A stretch of 64,000 nucleotides of DNA. It comes from Primulina eburnea. Lineage: Eukaryota > Streptophyta > Magnoliopsida > Lamiales > Gesneriaceae. The DNA lies in the NCBI RefSeq assembly GCF_022965805.1, contig NC_133101.1:46580342-46644341 (forward strand). The letters are read 5' to 3'. The translations under genes and the position numbers were made by a program. Positions 11,482 through 21,980 of this stretch are shown here, one piece after another. How positions within the stretch are numbered: position 1 is the stretch's first letter; every line of letters begins with the position of its first letter. The notes beneath the pieces are model-generated. The model did not search any database. It saw nothing but the letters and a program-made list of their open reading frames with translations, and was not told the DNA's origin.

Positions 11482-12694
11482 CATGCACAAAATTCTGTTG
11501 GAAGATAAATACTCACCTCTAGCACAACCACAAAGGAGACTCAATCCAAAGATGCAAGAGGTAGTAAAGGCTGAAACAGTTAAACTTCTGGATGCAGGTA
11601 TTATCTATCCTATCTCTGATAGTGCGTGGGTAAGTCCTGTACAATGTGTGCCTAAAAAGGGTGGGATTACTATTATCACTAATGAAAAAAATGAGTTGAT
11701 TCACCGTAGAACTGTTACGGGTTGGCGTGTGTGCATAGATTATCGGAAATTGAATGATGCAACCCGTAAAGATAACTTTCCCTTGCCATTTATCGATCAA
11801 ATGATTGAACGATTAGCAGGTCATGAATTTTATTGCTTTTTAGATGGATATTCGGGATACAATCAAATCACAATTGCACCTAAGGACCAAGAGAAAACTA
11901 CTTTCACTTGCCCTTATGGTACTTTTGCGTTTAGGCGTATGCCCTTTGGTTTATGCAATGCACCTGCAACATTTCAAAGATGCATGACCGCTATCTTTCA
12001 TGACATGACTGAAAATTTCCTTGAAATTTTTATGGATGACTTCTCTATTTTTGGCTCCTCATTTAATGAATATTTAGAGAATTTGAGCTTGGTGTTAATT
12101 AGATGTGAAGAGAGCAGTTTGGTGTTAAATTGAGAGAAGTGTCATTTTATGGTTCAAGAAGGGATTGTGTTAGGACACAAGGTATCAGATAATGGAATTG
12201 AGGTGGACAAGGCCAAGGTGGAAGTAATCAAAAACCTACCACCACCTTCATCAATAAAAGGAGTTAGAAGTTTCCTATGGCATGCTGGTTTTTATAGGCG
12301 CTTTGTTAAAGATTTTTCTAAAATTGCTAAACCTTTATCCTCTTTGTTGATGAAAGATGTTGAATTTAATTTTGATTCTACTTGTCTGCATGCATTCGAG
12401 ATACTCAAGGGAAGCTTGGTGACAACACCTGTTCTGACTGCCCCTGATTGGGAGTTACCGTTTGAGGTGATGTGCGATGCTAGTGATACAGCTGTTGGTG
12501 CGGTGCTGGGTCAAAGGAAGAACAAGGTATTTCATACCATCTATTATGCAAGTAAGACTTTAAATGATGCTCAATTGAATTACGCTACTACTGAAAAGGA
12601 ATTACTTGCTATAGTATTTGCTTTCGATAAATTTCATTCATACCTTGTTCTGTCTAAAGTAACTGTGTATACAGATCATTCTGCCCTCAAATAA
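11482..12694 (+). pseudogene. ATH1 reverse transcriptase and RNase H
   Basis: RT resumes after TEK1 at CMHKILLE. Motifs in order: VCIDYRKLNDAT, GYSGYNQI, PFGLCNAPATFQ, then FMDDFSIFG as the active site, GHKVS, and SFLWHAGFYRRFVKDF. RNase H follows with VMCDASD, the acidic ATTEKELLA block and VTVYTDHSALK. An in-frame TGA at 12131-12133 (a Trp position in the family) and a TAA at 12692-12694 (a Tyr position) break the frame. Apart from those the domain is collinear. Confidence 0.88.
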
Positions 12695-13246
12695 TTGCTT
12701 GCTAAGAAAGATGCGAAACCTAGGTTAATTAGGTGGATTTTATTATTGCAAGAATTTGATCTCGAGATTCGAGATAAAAAGGGTGTGGAAAATGTAGTTG
12801 CTGATCATCTGTCTTGGCTTAAGCATGTTAGAATTAAGAGCAGTGACGATGATATAGATGACTGGTTTCCTGATGAACAATTGCTTGAGATGAAACAGTG
12901 TCCATGGTATGCAAATTTCGCTAACTTTCTTGTCACAGGCACACCTCCACCAAACCTATCGTTTCACCAACGAAAGAAATTCTTTTCTGACGTGAAATAC
13001 TATTTTTGGGAGGAACCGTTTTTGTTTAAAATTTGTGCAGATTCCATGATAAGAAGGTGTGTTGCGGAGGAGGAGTTTGATCGAATTTTCAACCATTGCC
13101 ATGACCGTGAGGTAGGTGGTCATTTCGGACCAATAAGGACGTCATCCAAGGTACTTGAAAGTGGCTTTTATTGGCCAACTCTCTTTAAAGATGCTCGTTC
13201 TTATGTGCTACATTGTGATAAATGCCAGCGGACAGGTGAAAAATGA
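12695..13246 (+). pseudogene. ATH1 RNase H end and integrase zinc-binding domain
   Basis: Starts with the end of RNase H ([13 protein letters not shown], then [10 protein letters not shown]). The integrase N-terminal HHCC domain follows: [12 protein letters not shown], then [15 protein letters not shown] stop closes the frame at once. The catalytic core that should follow is absent: the next codons (13247 on) already belong to the integrase C-terminus. Confidence 0.87.
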
Positions 13247-13595
13247 TTGCTGCAATTGAATCAGTTAGATGAGTATCGGGGAAAAGTTTATGATCTTGCG
13301 CTATCTTACAAGGAACGCACCAAACGAGCCCATGATAAACACATTATAAGAAGGGAATTCAAAGTGGGTGAAGCGGTGTTGTTGTACAACTCTCGCTTAC
13401 GACCCTTTTCCGGGCAAGCTAAAGTCAAGGTGGTCAGGACCATTCACTATAGCCAAGGTGTTCCCATCGGGTGCAGTGGTGTTACATGATGGCAAGGAGG
13501 GGACATTTACTGTGAACGCTCAAAGATTGAAGCACTATATTGGTGGCACAATTGAGCCACAAATTGGAGTTACTCGGCTCCATGACAGTCATTGA
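13247..13595 (+). pseudogene. ATH1 integrase C-terminal remnant
   Basis: Two overlapping frames (13247-13489 and 13368-13595) together read through the integrase C-terminal module: SYKERTKRAHDKHI, EAVLLYNSRLRPFSGQ, a SRWSGPF GPY/F-type motif, then GTFTVNAQRLKHYI. A shift near 13430 separates them. None of the DDE core is present upstream, so this piece cannot work alone. Confidence 0.82.
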
Positions 13596-13739
13596 AGACA
13601 TGGGTGAAAAGTCGAGCTCTATACTATAAATTGAGAACTACTTCTACTCCTTATATTGGTTTTGATTATATTTTTTTTAGTTATTAATCACATCATTTGC
13701 ATTTAGGTAGTTGCATGGCATTGCATTCAATTTTTTTCC

Positions 13740-14010
13740 CGAACACTTCTCGCTCGGGCGGTCAAAACCGACCGCCCTAGCGAGTCGCGCAGATTAAAAA
13801 ATTTTTTTTCCCCGAAAACTTCTCGCTCGGGCGGTCATTGTTGACCGCCCTAACGAGTCGCACAGATTAACAAAATTTTTTTTCCGAAAACTTCTCGCTC
13901 GGGCGGTCAATTTTGACCTCCCTAGCGAGTCGCACAAATTTTCAAATATTTTGTCGGCGAGAACCCCTCGCTAGGGCGGACACAATTGACCGCCCTAGCG
14001 AGTTGCGCAG
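13740..14010 (+). repeat. Four-unit tandem repeat with hairpin core, ATH1 post-pol region
   Basis: Four units spaced about 72-74 bp apart (hairpins near 13749-13785, 13821-13857, 13893-13929, 13967-14002). Each contains CTCGCTNGGGCGGTC, a short spacer, then the reverse complement (GACCGCCCTAGCGAG with variants), followed by CGCACAGATT and an A/T-rich run. The same hairpin sequence is in the ATH1 and ATH2 LTRs. Confidence 0.9.
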
Positions 14011-14376
14011 ATTTAAAAACTTTTCCCCTTCTCTTTTCTTCTCCACTTCGAACCCTACTCCTCCGCTCCAATTTTCGGCGCCCCCCCTCCATCTTTTGTG
14101 CTCAATCCTTATTATTTGGTGATTTTTCAGGGCAAAGACTCCATCTTGGTACATACACTCCACGAGGAAGCATTTAGGCTATGAGATTTTCTTCTCCGGC
14201 GGTCTTTCAAGCAACCCCGATCATCTTCCCCATATTCCGGTGAGCTTCTCCGGCGACCCTCAACAATTTTCCGGCGGTTGGATACTTTGGGCACTCCAAT
14301 CTCTACATGGTACCCAAAAGATCTAAGGTAACTCATGGTGCTTCTAGTTCTCGGTCCACTCCATCTATGTTTGTGA

Positions 14377-15447
14377 ATGAAAAAGCTAGGGAGAGATTTC
14401 AGCATGCTAGACTACATAGGAAACCAATCCCTGAGCGAGGATTTAGCTCTCAATCATTTTGCGGAGTTCCAAGTAGCAGGAAGAGGGTGGACTACCTTTG
14501 TGGCACAACCGAATGCAGCAGTGGTTCCGGTTGTGCGTGAATTTTATGCCAATGCTCCGGAGGAGAATGAGCACAAGGCATTTGTGAGGGGACATCTAGT
14601 CCCGTATGATTCCAAGACGATCAATGACATGTTGGGTTTACCGTTGGTGGATGATTCGGTGTTTCAGGCGTGGGTGCTTAACCCGGATTATGATTTGATC
14701 ATTCGCACACTCTGTTATCCGGGCACCACGTGGAAACAACCGGGAACGTATACGGTTTTTCTTGAAAAAATTTTGGAAGTGGACGCGGCATTGTGGTATG
14801 CGTTCTTGTCTAAGAGATTGATGCCGGTCGGTCATATGAGTGATGTGCAGCGTGAGCGGGCAGTTGTTCTTTATGCCACCTATACTGGGATGGTGATTGA
14901 TGTGGGCAGGCTCATTTTCGGACAGCTTAACATGTGTATAAATAGCAGCAATTTGGCTTTTTACTTCCCGACGATAGTGACTGAGCTGTGTGCCCGAGCG
15001 GGGGTGATATTTGCAGATGATGATGAGTGGTTACCGCCGATGAGAGCCATTGATGAGGCTCTTTATAGATCCAAGAGGGAGAAAAGACAGGCTGAGCTAC
15101 CCGAGGAGGTATTTTTCGATTATGGGGGAGCAGCTCAACCACCTTCGGCCTTAGGACATGCACCACCACCTCCGCAGCCACGCCGCCATGCCATGCGAGA
15201 TCGCATCGACGAATTGGGCGCTTGGGCCACTTATAAGACTGAGTACCAGGCCGTTAATCAGGCTCACATTCAGAACATCGAATACCTGGTGCAGGGGATC
15301 TCAACTCATTTGGGCATCGACACTTCCGGACGGCCACCTACACCCGCATACCTGCCACCCTTCCAGTGTCAGTACCATTATCCTATGCCCCCAGCAGCTG
15401 CAGAGGGAGTTCCACCGCCAGATAATGAGGAGGAGGATGATTTCTGA
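14377..15447 (+). CDS. ATH1 post-pol ORF, plant-transposon-protein type (env position)
   Basis: 356 codons, uninterrupted, lying where Athila elements carry their third ORF. Residues around 50-90 contain REFYANAPEENEHKAFVRG, then TINDMLGLP. The pattern FYAN, VRG, IN-x2-LGLP is what I know from the domain annotated as putative plant transposon protein (Transposase_32). A Pro-rich, acidic tail ends with EEEDDF. I see no signal peptide or clear membrane segment, so env function is not supported. The ATG at 14377 is the first in frame; a second ATG-initiated frame at 14307 overlaps and may be the true upstream part if there is a frameshift. Function unknown. Confidence 0.75.
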   Translation: MKKLGRDFSMLDYIGNQSLSEDLALNHFAEFQVAGRGWTTFVAQPNAAVVPVVREFYANAPEENEHKAFVRGHLVPYDSKTINDMLGLPLVDDSVFQAWVLNPDYDLIIRTLCYPGTTWKQPGTYTVFLEKILEVDAALWYAFLSKRLMPVGHMSDVQRERAVVLYATYTGMVIDVGRLIFGQLNMCINSSNLAFYFPTIVTELCARAGVIFADDDEWLPPMRAIDEALYRSKREKRQAELPEEVFFDYGGAAQPPSALGHAPPPPQPRRHAMRDRIDELGAWATYKTEYQAVNQAHIQNIEYLVQGISTHLGIDTSGRPPTPAYLPPFQCQYHYPMPPAAAEGVPPPDNEEEDDF

Positions 15448-16666
15448 TCAGGGGAGTTTACTGTTTCCCCTTTCTTTTTATTTTGCATATTCTGTCTTTG
15501 CATTTACATTCATGAGTTGTTATGTTTTTAGTGTTTGTTTCGTTTTGTGCGATGAGGGCATTGCACAACTCTAGTATGAGGGGGGTAGGTTGTTAGTATT
15601 GCTTGTGTTGAGTTGGTTATTTTTAGTCCGCTATAGTATTGCTTGTTTGGTGTTGTTCATGGTGAGAATACATAGTTTATGAGCCAATGATGATGTTGAA
15701 TTGATAGTATACAAAAGTATTGATTGGGTCATCTCATGAATGGTACTCTTAATTGTCAAAGCATGAATTTTGGTAGAAAGTTTGAACTTTTTGAGCACAT
15801 ATGTGTGGGGACTAGAATTTTGTAGGAATAATGGTGAAATCTGAAGGTTTTGTGTGGTTAACTTGAAAAGCATCATTTATGAGTTGATTTAGCATGTAAA
15901 CCCGTGAAAATAAGTCACTAATTGGGACCTTGAATGAGAACATTTGATTTGCCTTGAACTTTACATATACCCCCTTTTTTTCAATGCACTCAATAAAAAT
16001 ATCATACCCCTAACCAGCTGTAATCCAAGGTTATATATTCTTAGCCTAGGGAGTACATGTGTGAAAATTGTGCATCCAAAAAAAAAAAAGAAGAAAAAAT
16101 GGTGGAGATGTAAGGTGAGGGGGAGCCGAAATAAAATGGATGAAATTCTATTCCTAGGCTAAAAGTTGGAGATGTAAGGAGACGAGGAAAGTCAGACGAA
16201 AAGTCTTGACGATTGCACAATGAAAATGATCGGTGTACTCCCGACTTTTAGCCACTTGAGCTTATTTTCCTTCTTTTCGACACCCTTATCTGCACTTAAG
16301 AATTGAATAAAGTTCAATCTATCGTTAGTGATGAATGGACACGGGGGTGCATGCTAGTGAGACTTGTATTGAAATGTTAATTGAGTGACTCGCATGATTT
16401 GATGATTGATCTATTTGAAGTACGAATGACTAGACCCATCATGACACACACACACACGTTCAAATTAGTGTCAAGATTTATGTGTACATGAGAATGAGTA
16501 TTCGTTTGTGATTTGACTTGATTATGATTTGTATGTGGGAAAGTTCGCTGAGGCATGAGCCTAACAGTTGTTAACTCACCATTGTACATTTACTTGTGTT
16601 GGTTATTTCTTGTTTGAGTATTTTGTGGTTGTTGTGTTTGTTTAGAATCTCGTGCTTTAACCTATT
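15448..16666 (+). other. ATH1 non-coding 3' region
   Basis: No convincing coding sequence. It contains a second purine-rich motif resembling the PPT (GTATGAGGGGGGTAGG near 15574-15590), an A/G run (16079-16098) and a short (CA)n run (16443-16457). Long spacers between the last ORF and the 3' LTR are normal for Athila. Confidence 0.75.
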
Positions 16667-16703
16667 TTGCTCGAGGGCGAGCAAAAGGTTAGTATGAGGG
16701 GGT
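16667..16703 (+). other. ATH1 stem-loop and polypurine tract before 3' LTR
   Basis: TTTTGCTCGAGGGCGAGCAAAA forms a GC stem, followed by GGTTAGTATGAGGGGGT directly before the LTR start TGATAGG. This stem-loop plus PPT arrangement is recurrent at the 3' end of plant Athila/Tat elements. Confidence 0.85.
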
Positions 16704-18123
16704 TGATAGGACTCGTTTTTACGTGTTTTTAGTGTGGTTTTGAGTCGCGTTCATGCATCATATTAGTTTGTTTTAGTTGAATTTTGCATTTTTTAGCATT
16801 ATTTAGCATTTGACTGATCTCGTGTATTCTGTGGTTATTTTGTAGGAATTGAACCAAAAAGTGGGAGAAACTTTGGCATAATATCGAAGAGGTCTCGCTA
16901 GGGCGGTCAAGAGTGACCGTCCCCAGCGAGCATTGTGGTCTGGCCGAGGATTATTTTGTGCAAGTGTCTCGCTAGGGCGGTCAAAAGTGACCGCCCCAGC
17001 GAAACCAGGAACATGCTCGAGGAAGCTTATTCGAAGACCTCTTGCTAGGGCGGTCAAAATATACCGCCCTAGCGAGAAGCGAGATTGAGAAAGATCTGTT
17101 TCCAAATTTCTAGGGACTCTATCCTACACTAAAACCTAAGACACGAGATCAGCAGCCGTTTTTGATCTTTTGTCAGACTTTTATCATATTTTAATCACTT
17201 TTTCTTGGAGAGGAGGCTAGGAGCAAAGGAGATTTCGAAGACCTCGAGATTTCCACGCGTCGTGGCCGTCATCCATCGTCATCTTTAGTATTTTCATTAT
17301 TCAGTATTTTATTTCTTACATTGATTGTTGGTTTTTATCATGAATTTCAGTAGATAAACTCTAGATTTGTTGGGATTTGAGGGATCCTACTCCGTACTCG
17401 GTGTTTAACATTATTTCTCGACGTTTTTATTAGTGATTTGTTTATGCCATTGTTCGTTCTTGTTTCAATCGAAGCCTAGCTAACTTCCTTTGATTATTTA
17501 ATGTTGTTGATGATTTCGATAGAATAATTAACACTAGAATCAAATAGTAAAAACCACGGATTTACAATTTTAGTAGGTATACGGAAATGGGTACGTGTCG
17601 ATAGTGATAGTTCACCCGAATGAAAGCTAGTGGATTCCATAGAATGTAATGCAATCTTGAACTGTTAAATATTTGAGGACACTTGAGTACTGCATGTTTA
17701 TGATTAGTATTAATATAGCTCGACAGAGTATATTAATTAGTCTAGGAAATTCCGTCGAATGCACGAGTAAAAGTCGAGTGTAATTATTTAAACACGAGTG
17801 GTAGGTGAACTGCTAATTCCCAACAAATTCATTTCTCATTTGATTTAATCCAAATTAATCATTGCTTTCTTGAATACGTTTTCTTTGCATTTTAATTATT
17901 TTAGTTGTTTAATTTACATTAGTTTAATCATCAACTCAATTTATCATTGCTAAAGAAATTTTACTTGAAAATAAAAATAGTGTAACGCAGTCCTTGTGGA
18001 ACGATACTCGTATTCACTTACGTTTATTATAACTTGACTATCGTGCACTTGCGATATTTAAATCGAGCTTTCATTTATAAAATAAATTTTGGGATTATTC
18101 ACTGTGCAAGTTTTGCTCGATCA
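16704..18123 (+). repeat. ATH1 3' LTR
   Basis: 1420 bp from TGATAGGACTCG to GCTCGATCA. The start follows the PPT, and the end agrees with the LTR/PBS borders of ATH2 (51013) and ATH3 (53886). Three hairpins lie at 16893-16930, 16967-17002 and 17041-17076. The flank from 18124 belongs to COP1. The target duplication cannot be checked because the other flank is outside the window. Confidence 0.9.
16890..17080 (+). repeat. Three GGGCGGTC hairpins in ATH1 LTR
   Basis: Each unit is TCGCTAGGGCGGTCA, a few bases, then TGACCGCCC-AGCGA in inverted form. The first two arms carry mismatches (CCGTCCCCAGCGAG, CCGCCCCAGCG); the third is nearly perfect. Matching units in ATH2 are at 52051-52087, 52124-52160 and 52197-52230. 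Confidence 0.88.
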
Positions 18124-18160
18124 GAAGTCTTAAGGAAGCTATCTGAGTCAGCTATACGCT

Positions 18161-18418
18161 CTAGGATCTTCCTTCCTTCTGGAGCATTAGCTGGTAGACA
18201 TATTCATCTTCGAAGATGTCCACCGTATCAGCAACGTGCAATCGTTCCCGATATTTCTTCAGTTTTGCCACCAGTTTGGGGGTGGTAGCCATTCCACACT
18301 CCTGGAGAAACTAGAGTCCTTGAAGCTCCTCCCAGTATCGAAGGATTTTGTGGAAGGCTTCATCTTCCATATCAGTTTTTCTTTTCTCCAGAGCAGAGTT
18401 CATAAAAGCTTCAGCCAT
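18161..18418 (-). pseudogene. COP1 antisense small ORF
   Basis: Read on the minus strand from ATG 18418, 85 codons with one in-frame TAG near 18311. It opens MAEAFMNSALEKRKTD and later has KLVAKLKKYRERLHVAD, a charged, helix-prone sequence. I do not recognise the family. A TATA box (CTATAAATA on the minus strand, 18504-18512) lies about 90 bp upstream, so it looks like a separately transcribed unit facing away from the sense ORF. COP2 keeps the TATA and its surroundings. No protein is provable. Confidence 0.45.
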
Positions 18419-18433
18419 ATCTGGAGTCTTCAA

Positions 18434-19066
18434 GCTACCTTCACCTGCCGTTATAGCTTTTGAATATTATTTGCTGATATGTTTGAGACTAACTGAGCTT
18501 TCTTATTTATAGCCCAGGGTCAAGGAAGATGAAAGTGCAAAGTCATTACGGAAGACGATTAACCTTCTAAGCATAAGATTTAATTTGATTCGTCTAGCCT
18601 AAACTCTCGTAATCTTTATATGAATTTATTAAGGTGGAGTATTGGTTTAAAAGGTTAACTGAGAAGATAGCAGTTAGTAAATCTTCAATTGAAAAGACAC
18701 AGTTTTACAACTGATCGTTCAGCTGTTTATTTCACTAATCTTCTCACATAAGTTAACAAATTAACCATTTTTTATTCCAAATCTAGTTACGTGACTGATT
18801 ATCAAGCATTAAATGCTATCTTTCAACAAATGATAGGTCGAAACGTGGACCCTTTTAATCCATGTATTTTCAACACACGCTTTTATCACGTACACACGTC
18901 TTTTATTCAAAATTTCCTGGACTGACATGTGTCCAATAATTCGAACAGTCACGTACATAAGTACTTTTCCCGCACCATTTCAGTTCTTCTTCCTTACGCT
19001 TACTTAAAATTCTCTGAGAAAAAGCAAATTCAAGCTTTATTTTTCGCACGAAATCATTCAATTCTA
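18434..19066. promoter_or_regulatory. COP1 divergent intergenic region
   Basis: Lies between the antisense ORF and the sense ORF. It holds a minus-strand TATA box (18504-18512), repeated AACTG/CAGTT motifs and, on the sense side, CACGTAC elements (18885-18960) that are partly conserved in COP2 (32060-32140). Promoter function is inferred from layout and conservation only. Confidence 0.45.
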
Positions 19067-21800
19067 ATGGTAAATCATATTCCCGCTCACATGTTGAATG
19101 CTATGGCTATCAATTTTGAATCAGTTCTATCAGTCGGAGAGGCCGATGTCAAGAACGTCTTTCTGAAGCTAGAATCAGCTGGGCTGAGGACATTCTTGGG
19201 GCAATCTTCACAAGAGATCTACCCGAAGGAACTTCAGGATTTACTCTAATGGGAATATCAATTCTGATGGAAGCATCATCACTACTGTCAATGGTCAGTT
19301 GTTGACTATTTCTGAAGATTCTTTTGGAGAAATGTTCTTATTGCCTTCTGATGGGCTGGCACACCTTGCTGAAGTAAAGGTATCTGATGTCGAAGAGATG
19401 GAAACTATACTTTGTGATGATGGACGTTAATTCAAGGTTTCCGATCCAAAGAAGGAACTGAAGAACGAAGTTCAGTTGCTGGTTGATATTATAGCCAAGG
19501 GGCTATTGGCGAAGGCAGGATCATTTGCTGCTCTAACCATGGAGAAATTTCAAGCCATCACTGTTATTATGTCTGGTCGAAGGCTGTACTGGAAGCACCT
19601 TATCTTCAATATCTTGAAGAATATGTTTCAATCCACCAAGCAGTCCAAAGGATCCGCAGTACAGATAATTTATTTGATGAAAATCAAAGGATTGGTGGCT
19701 AATGATTCAGAGATATCATCAAAATTCAGAGTCATCAAAGCCAAGAATGTTCAGCCACCAAAGAATAAACTGGACATCTCTCCTGATCAGTTTGTGAAGA
19801 TCGAAAAGGAGATTGAGACGCAACAGGATGTTCCCAAGTCTATAAAGAAGGGAAGAACTTTGGCTCAACTAAAAACCATCAAGAGAAAACTGATTGTCAG
19901 CGGATCAGATTTTGAGGAAACACCTTTTCAGTTGATTACAAAGAAACAAAGGACACAAAAAACAAAGCCAGTAACAATGTTGGCATCTTTCCCAGCTGAT
20001 AGATTGAAGCAATCAGATGCTCAACAGCCTATTCAGGCTATTCCTTTGAAAGCTATTCCAGCTGATGTTTCAGCTAAATATCAGTTACCTCCACCAACTG
20101 ATCCATCCAAAAAGGTCATCAGTACAGCTGGTAAACAGAAGGAATCAGCGAGAATTTCAGCTCCTTTGATCAATGTCAATCGACCTACAATCCTTGATCC
20201 TGCTCGACCCAAAGGAATCAGAATTCAGGAACGAGTGGATGCTACTCACTCTGGATTGAACATTCCACATATTCTTTCTGATGAGAAAGGGAAGGGCAAT
20301 TTGATCGAAGAGACCAGGCCATCAAATGCAATTCAGACTCATATTGACCTTATATGGGAACAGTTCAGCGCCTTTGCTGAATCCAAACTGAAAGTTTATG
20401 ATGCTTGGACAAGGTTTAGAACTCGCACCTTTGCCAAACAGTTGAAAAAGAAGTTTAAACTGAATACATTCATCAAATTGGAAGCAAATGTTCTCAAAAT
20501 GGTCAAAGCTGCTACAATTTTTCAGGCATTGGGAAGAAAGAATTATTTCTTCGATCAAATAAGAGCCAAGAAGTTGGGCCAACTGATTGAAAATCTCAAA
20601 AGCAACTACATTCCCACAATTCCAACTACTTATAATGATCGAGCTGTGCTCCCTCAGTTGGACATAGATCTTATTGCTCTGCAATCGTAGATAAAGTTTT
20701 GGGAAATGGATCAAGAGCTAATCAATCATGAAGGCACTTCAGAAGAAGAAGAAGATGAACGTCATCTCAGCACAAAGAGCCATCCCCAAAACAAGCTGTT
20801 GTTACATCAGTAGAGCCAATTTAGGATGTGCCACCATTTTCTTCTGCTGATCCTCAACTTTACTCGGACGCTGACTTGACACTTGCTAATATCGGTGAGA
20901 TCATTCAGTCAGTCGACTGCCCGAGAATTTCAATCAAATTTGCCTTCAACTGAATCTGTTGATCTCTCAACTGATCAAGCAGCTACAGATGCTCATATCC
21001 ATCTCTCTGCTGAACAAGATGTTCAAACTGATGTGCCTATTCACTCAACTGTTGAACCTAATGAAGAAAATGTAGTCACTGAGGAGGCTCAGTTGCATGT
21101 TGACGAACCACAACAATTTTCAGTTGATCAACAATAAGAACCATCAGTCACTGACCCTCCAACTGAAACTACCGCAGATCCTCAAATTAATCAGCAGGAC
21201 AATCCATCTGCTGCTCCAAATCAATCTTCTTCTCCTCTTGTTCAACAAGAAGTCAATATACAAGACATTCTAGAGCTGACACATGCTGAAACAGAGGTTT
21301 CTGACCGGACTTTGGTGATATTTGATCAATCTACCAAGGAACAGGAACCAGGGCCGTCTGGACCAGTATCTCCTCATCCTTCCTCAGACATGGATTTGGT
21401 CCTTGACGAAATTCAGGACATTCAGCTCAATATGTCAAAAATAATGCGAGAAACAAAGGAGATTCAAAGCATTCAGCTTGCTCACTCTCTCAAGCTGAAT
21501 TCCTCCAGTGACTTCAACACAGGGAAACTGAAATCAATTCAAACAGCTGTGACCTCCATCTCCTTTGCGATCGACGAGCTTAAAAAGAAAAGAGGCTTAG
21601 ATGAGAGTCTCTCCCTTACTCAAGACTCAATCAGTAAGAGAGTTGAATCTATGGAGACATCTGTCTCAAAGAAAATCGACTTGCTGCAAAAAACTGTATT
21701 GACTGCTGTCTAAGATATTTCAGCTGATGTTAGGATTCTCTCTCTCAAAGTCGACGTGCTTGAAAAAAAAGGGGAAGCAGCTAGATTGATGAAAGAATAA
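19067..21800 (+). pseudogene. COP1 post-pol sense ORF, broken
   Basis: Start at ATG 19067 because the following residues (AHMLNAMAINFESVLSV) match MASQVSAYMLNALAIDFESV of COP2. Pieces: 19067-19249, a shifted piece to TAA near 19428, the open stretch to TAG 20690, then 20883-21137, 21312-21713 and an end at about 21800. The N-terminal domain has the TVNGQLLTISEDSFGEMF-LPSDGL pattern. The middle is basic and Pro/Ser-rich (KKGRTLAQLKTIKRKL). The C-terminus has heptad-like coiled-coil segments (SISKRVESMETSVSKKIDLL). Restored length would be about 900 residues. The family is one I associate with Lamiales retroelements; function unknown. Confidence 0.7.
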
Positions 21801-21962
21801 GAGAGGATTCAACTGGAGAGATATTTATGGTCGGTCATTAGTTGAAGATTATTTGTTTTCTCTGTACAAATCTGTACACTAGAAAAATTATTTTATTTAC
21901 AATGATTCAAAGCATTCTTTTACTTCAACTGATCAGTTTATTAAATTTTGAGTTTTGTCAAT

Positions 21963-21980
21963 CACCAAAAAGGGAAAATT
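21963..21980 (+). other. COP1 polypurine tract
   Basis: CACCAAAAAGGGAAAATT directly before the LTR start TGTTGG; nearly identical to the COP2 tract. Confidence 0.85.

Larger units (their letters stand above)
1..18123 (+). mobile_element. ATH1: Athila-type Ty3/gypsy element, 5' end outside window, split by TEK1
   Basis: Order on the plus strand: remnant 5' LTR, tRNA-Asp PBS, gag, protease, RT, RNase H, integrase remnant, post-pol ORF, stem-loop, polypurine tract, 3' LTR. Gag and protease sequences (DLGAS protease motif) and the post-pol ORF position fit the Athila lineage. Base 1 aligns with 17009 in the 3' LTR, so about 305 bp of the 5' LTR lie outside the window. The element is dead: frameshift at the gag centre, stops in gag and RT, loss of the integrase core, and the TEK1 insertion in RT. 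Confidence 0.92.

Noticed and set aside
13740..14010. CRISPR-like spaced repeats
   Set aside because: Units are whole tandem repeats with homologous spacers in a plant retrotransposon; no cas genes and not a prokaryotic sequence.
14377..15447. Envelope glycoprotein in ATH1
   Set aside because: No signal peptide, membrane segment or cleavage motif visible; only the position is env-like.
19476..20690. A 404-codon ORF as a possible host gene
   Set aside because: Its homologue is in COP2 at the same post-pol position, and both are followed by PPT and LTR, so it belongs to the retroelement.
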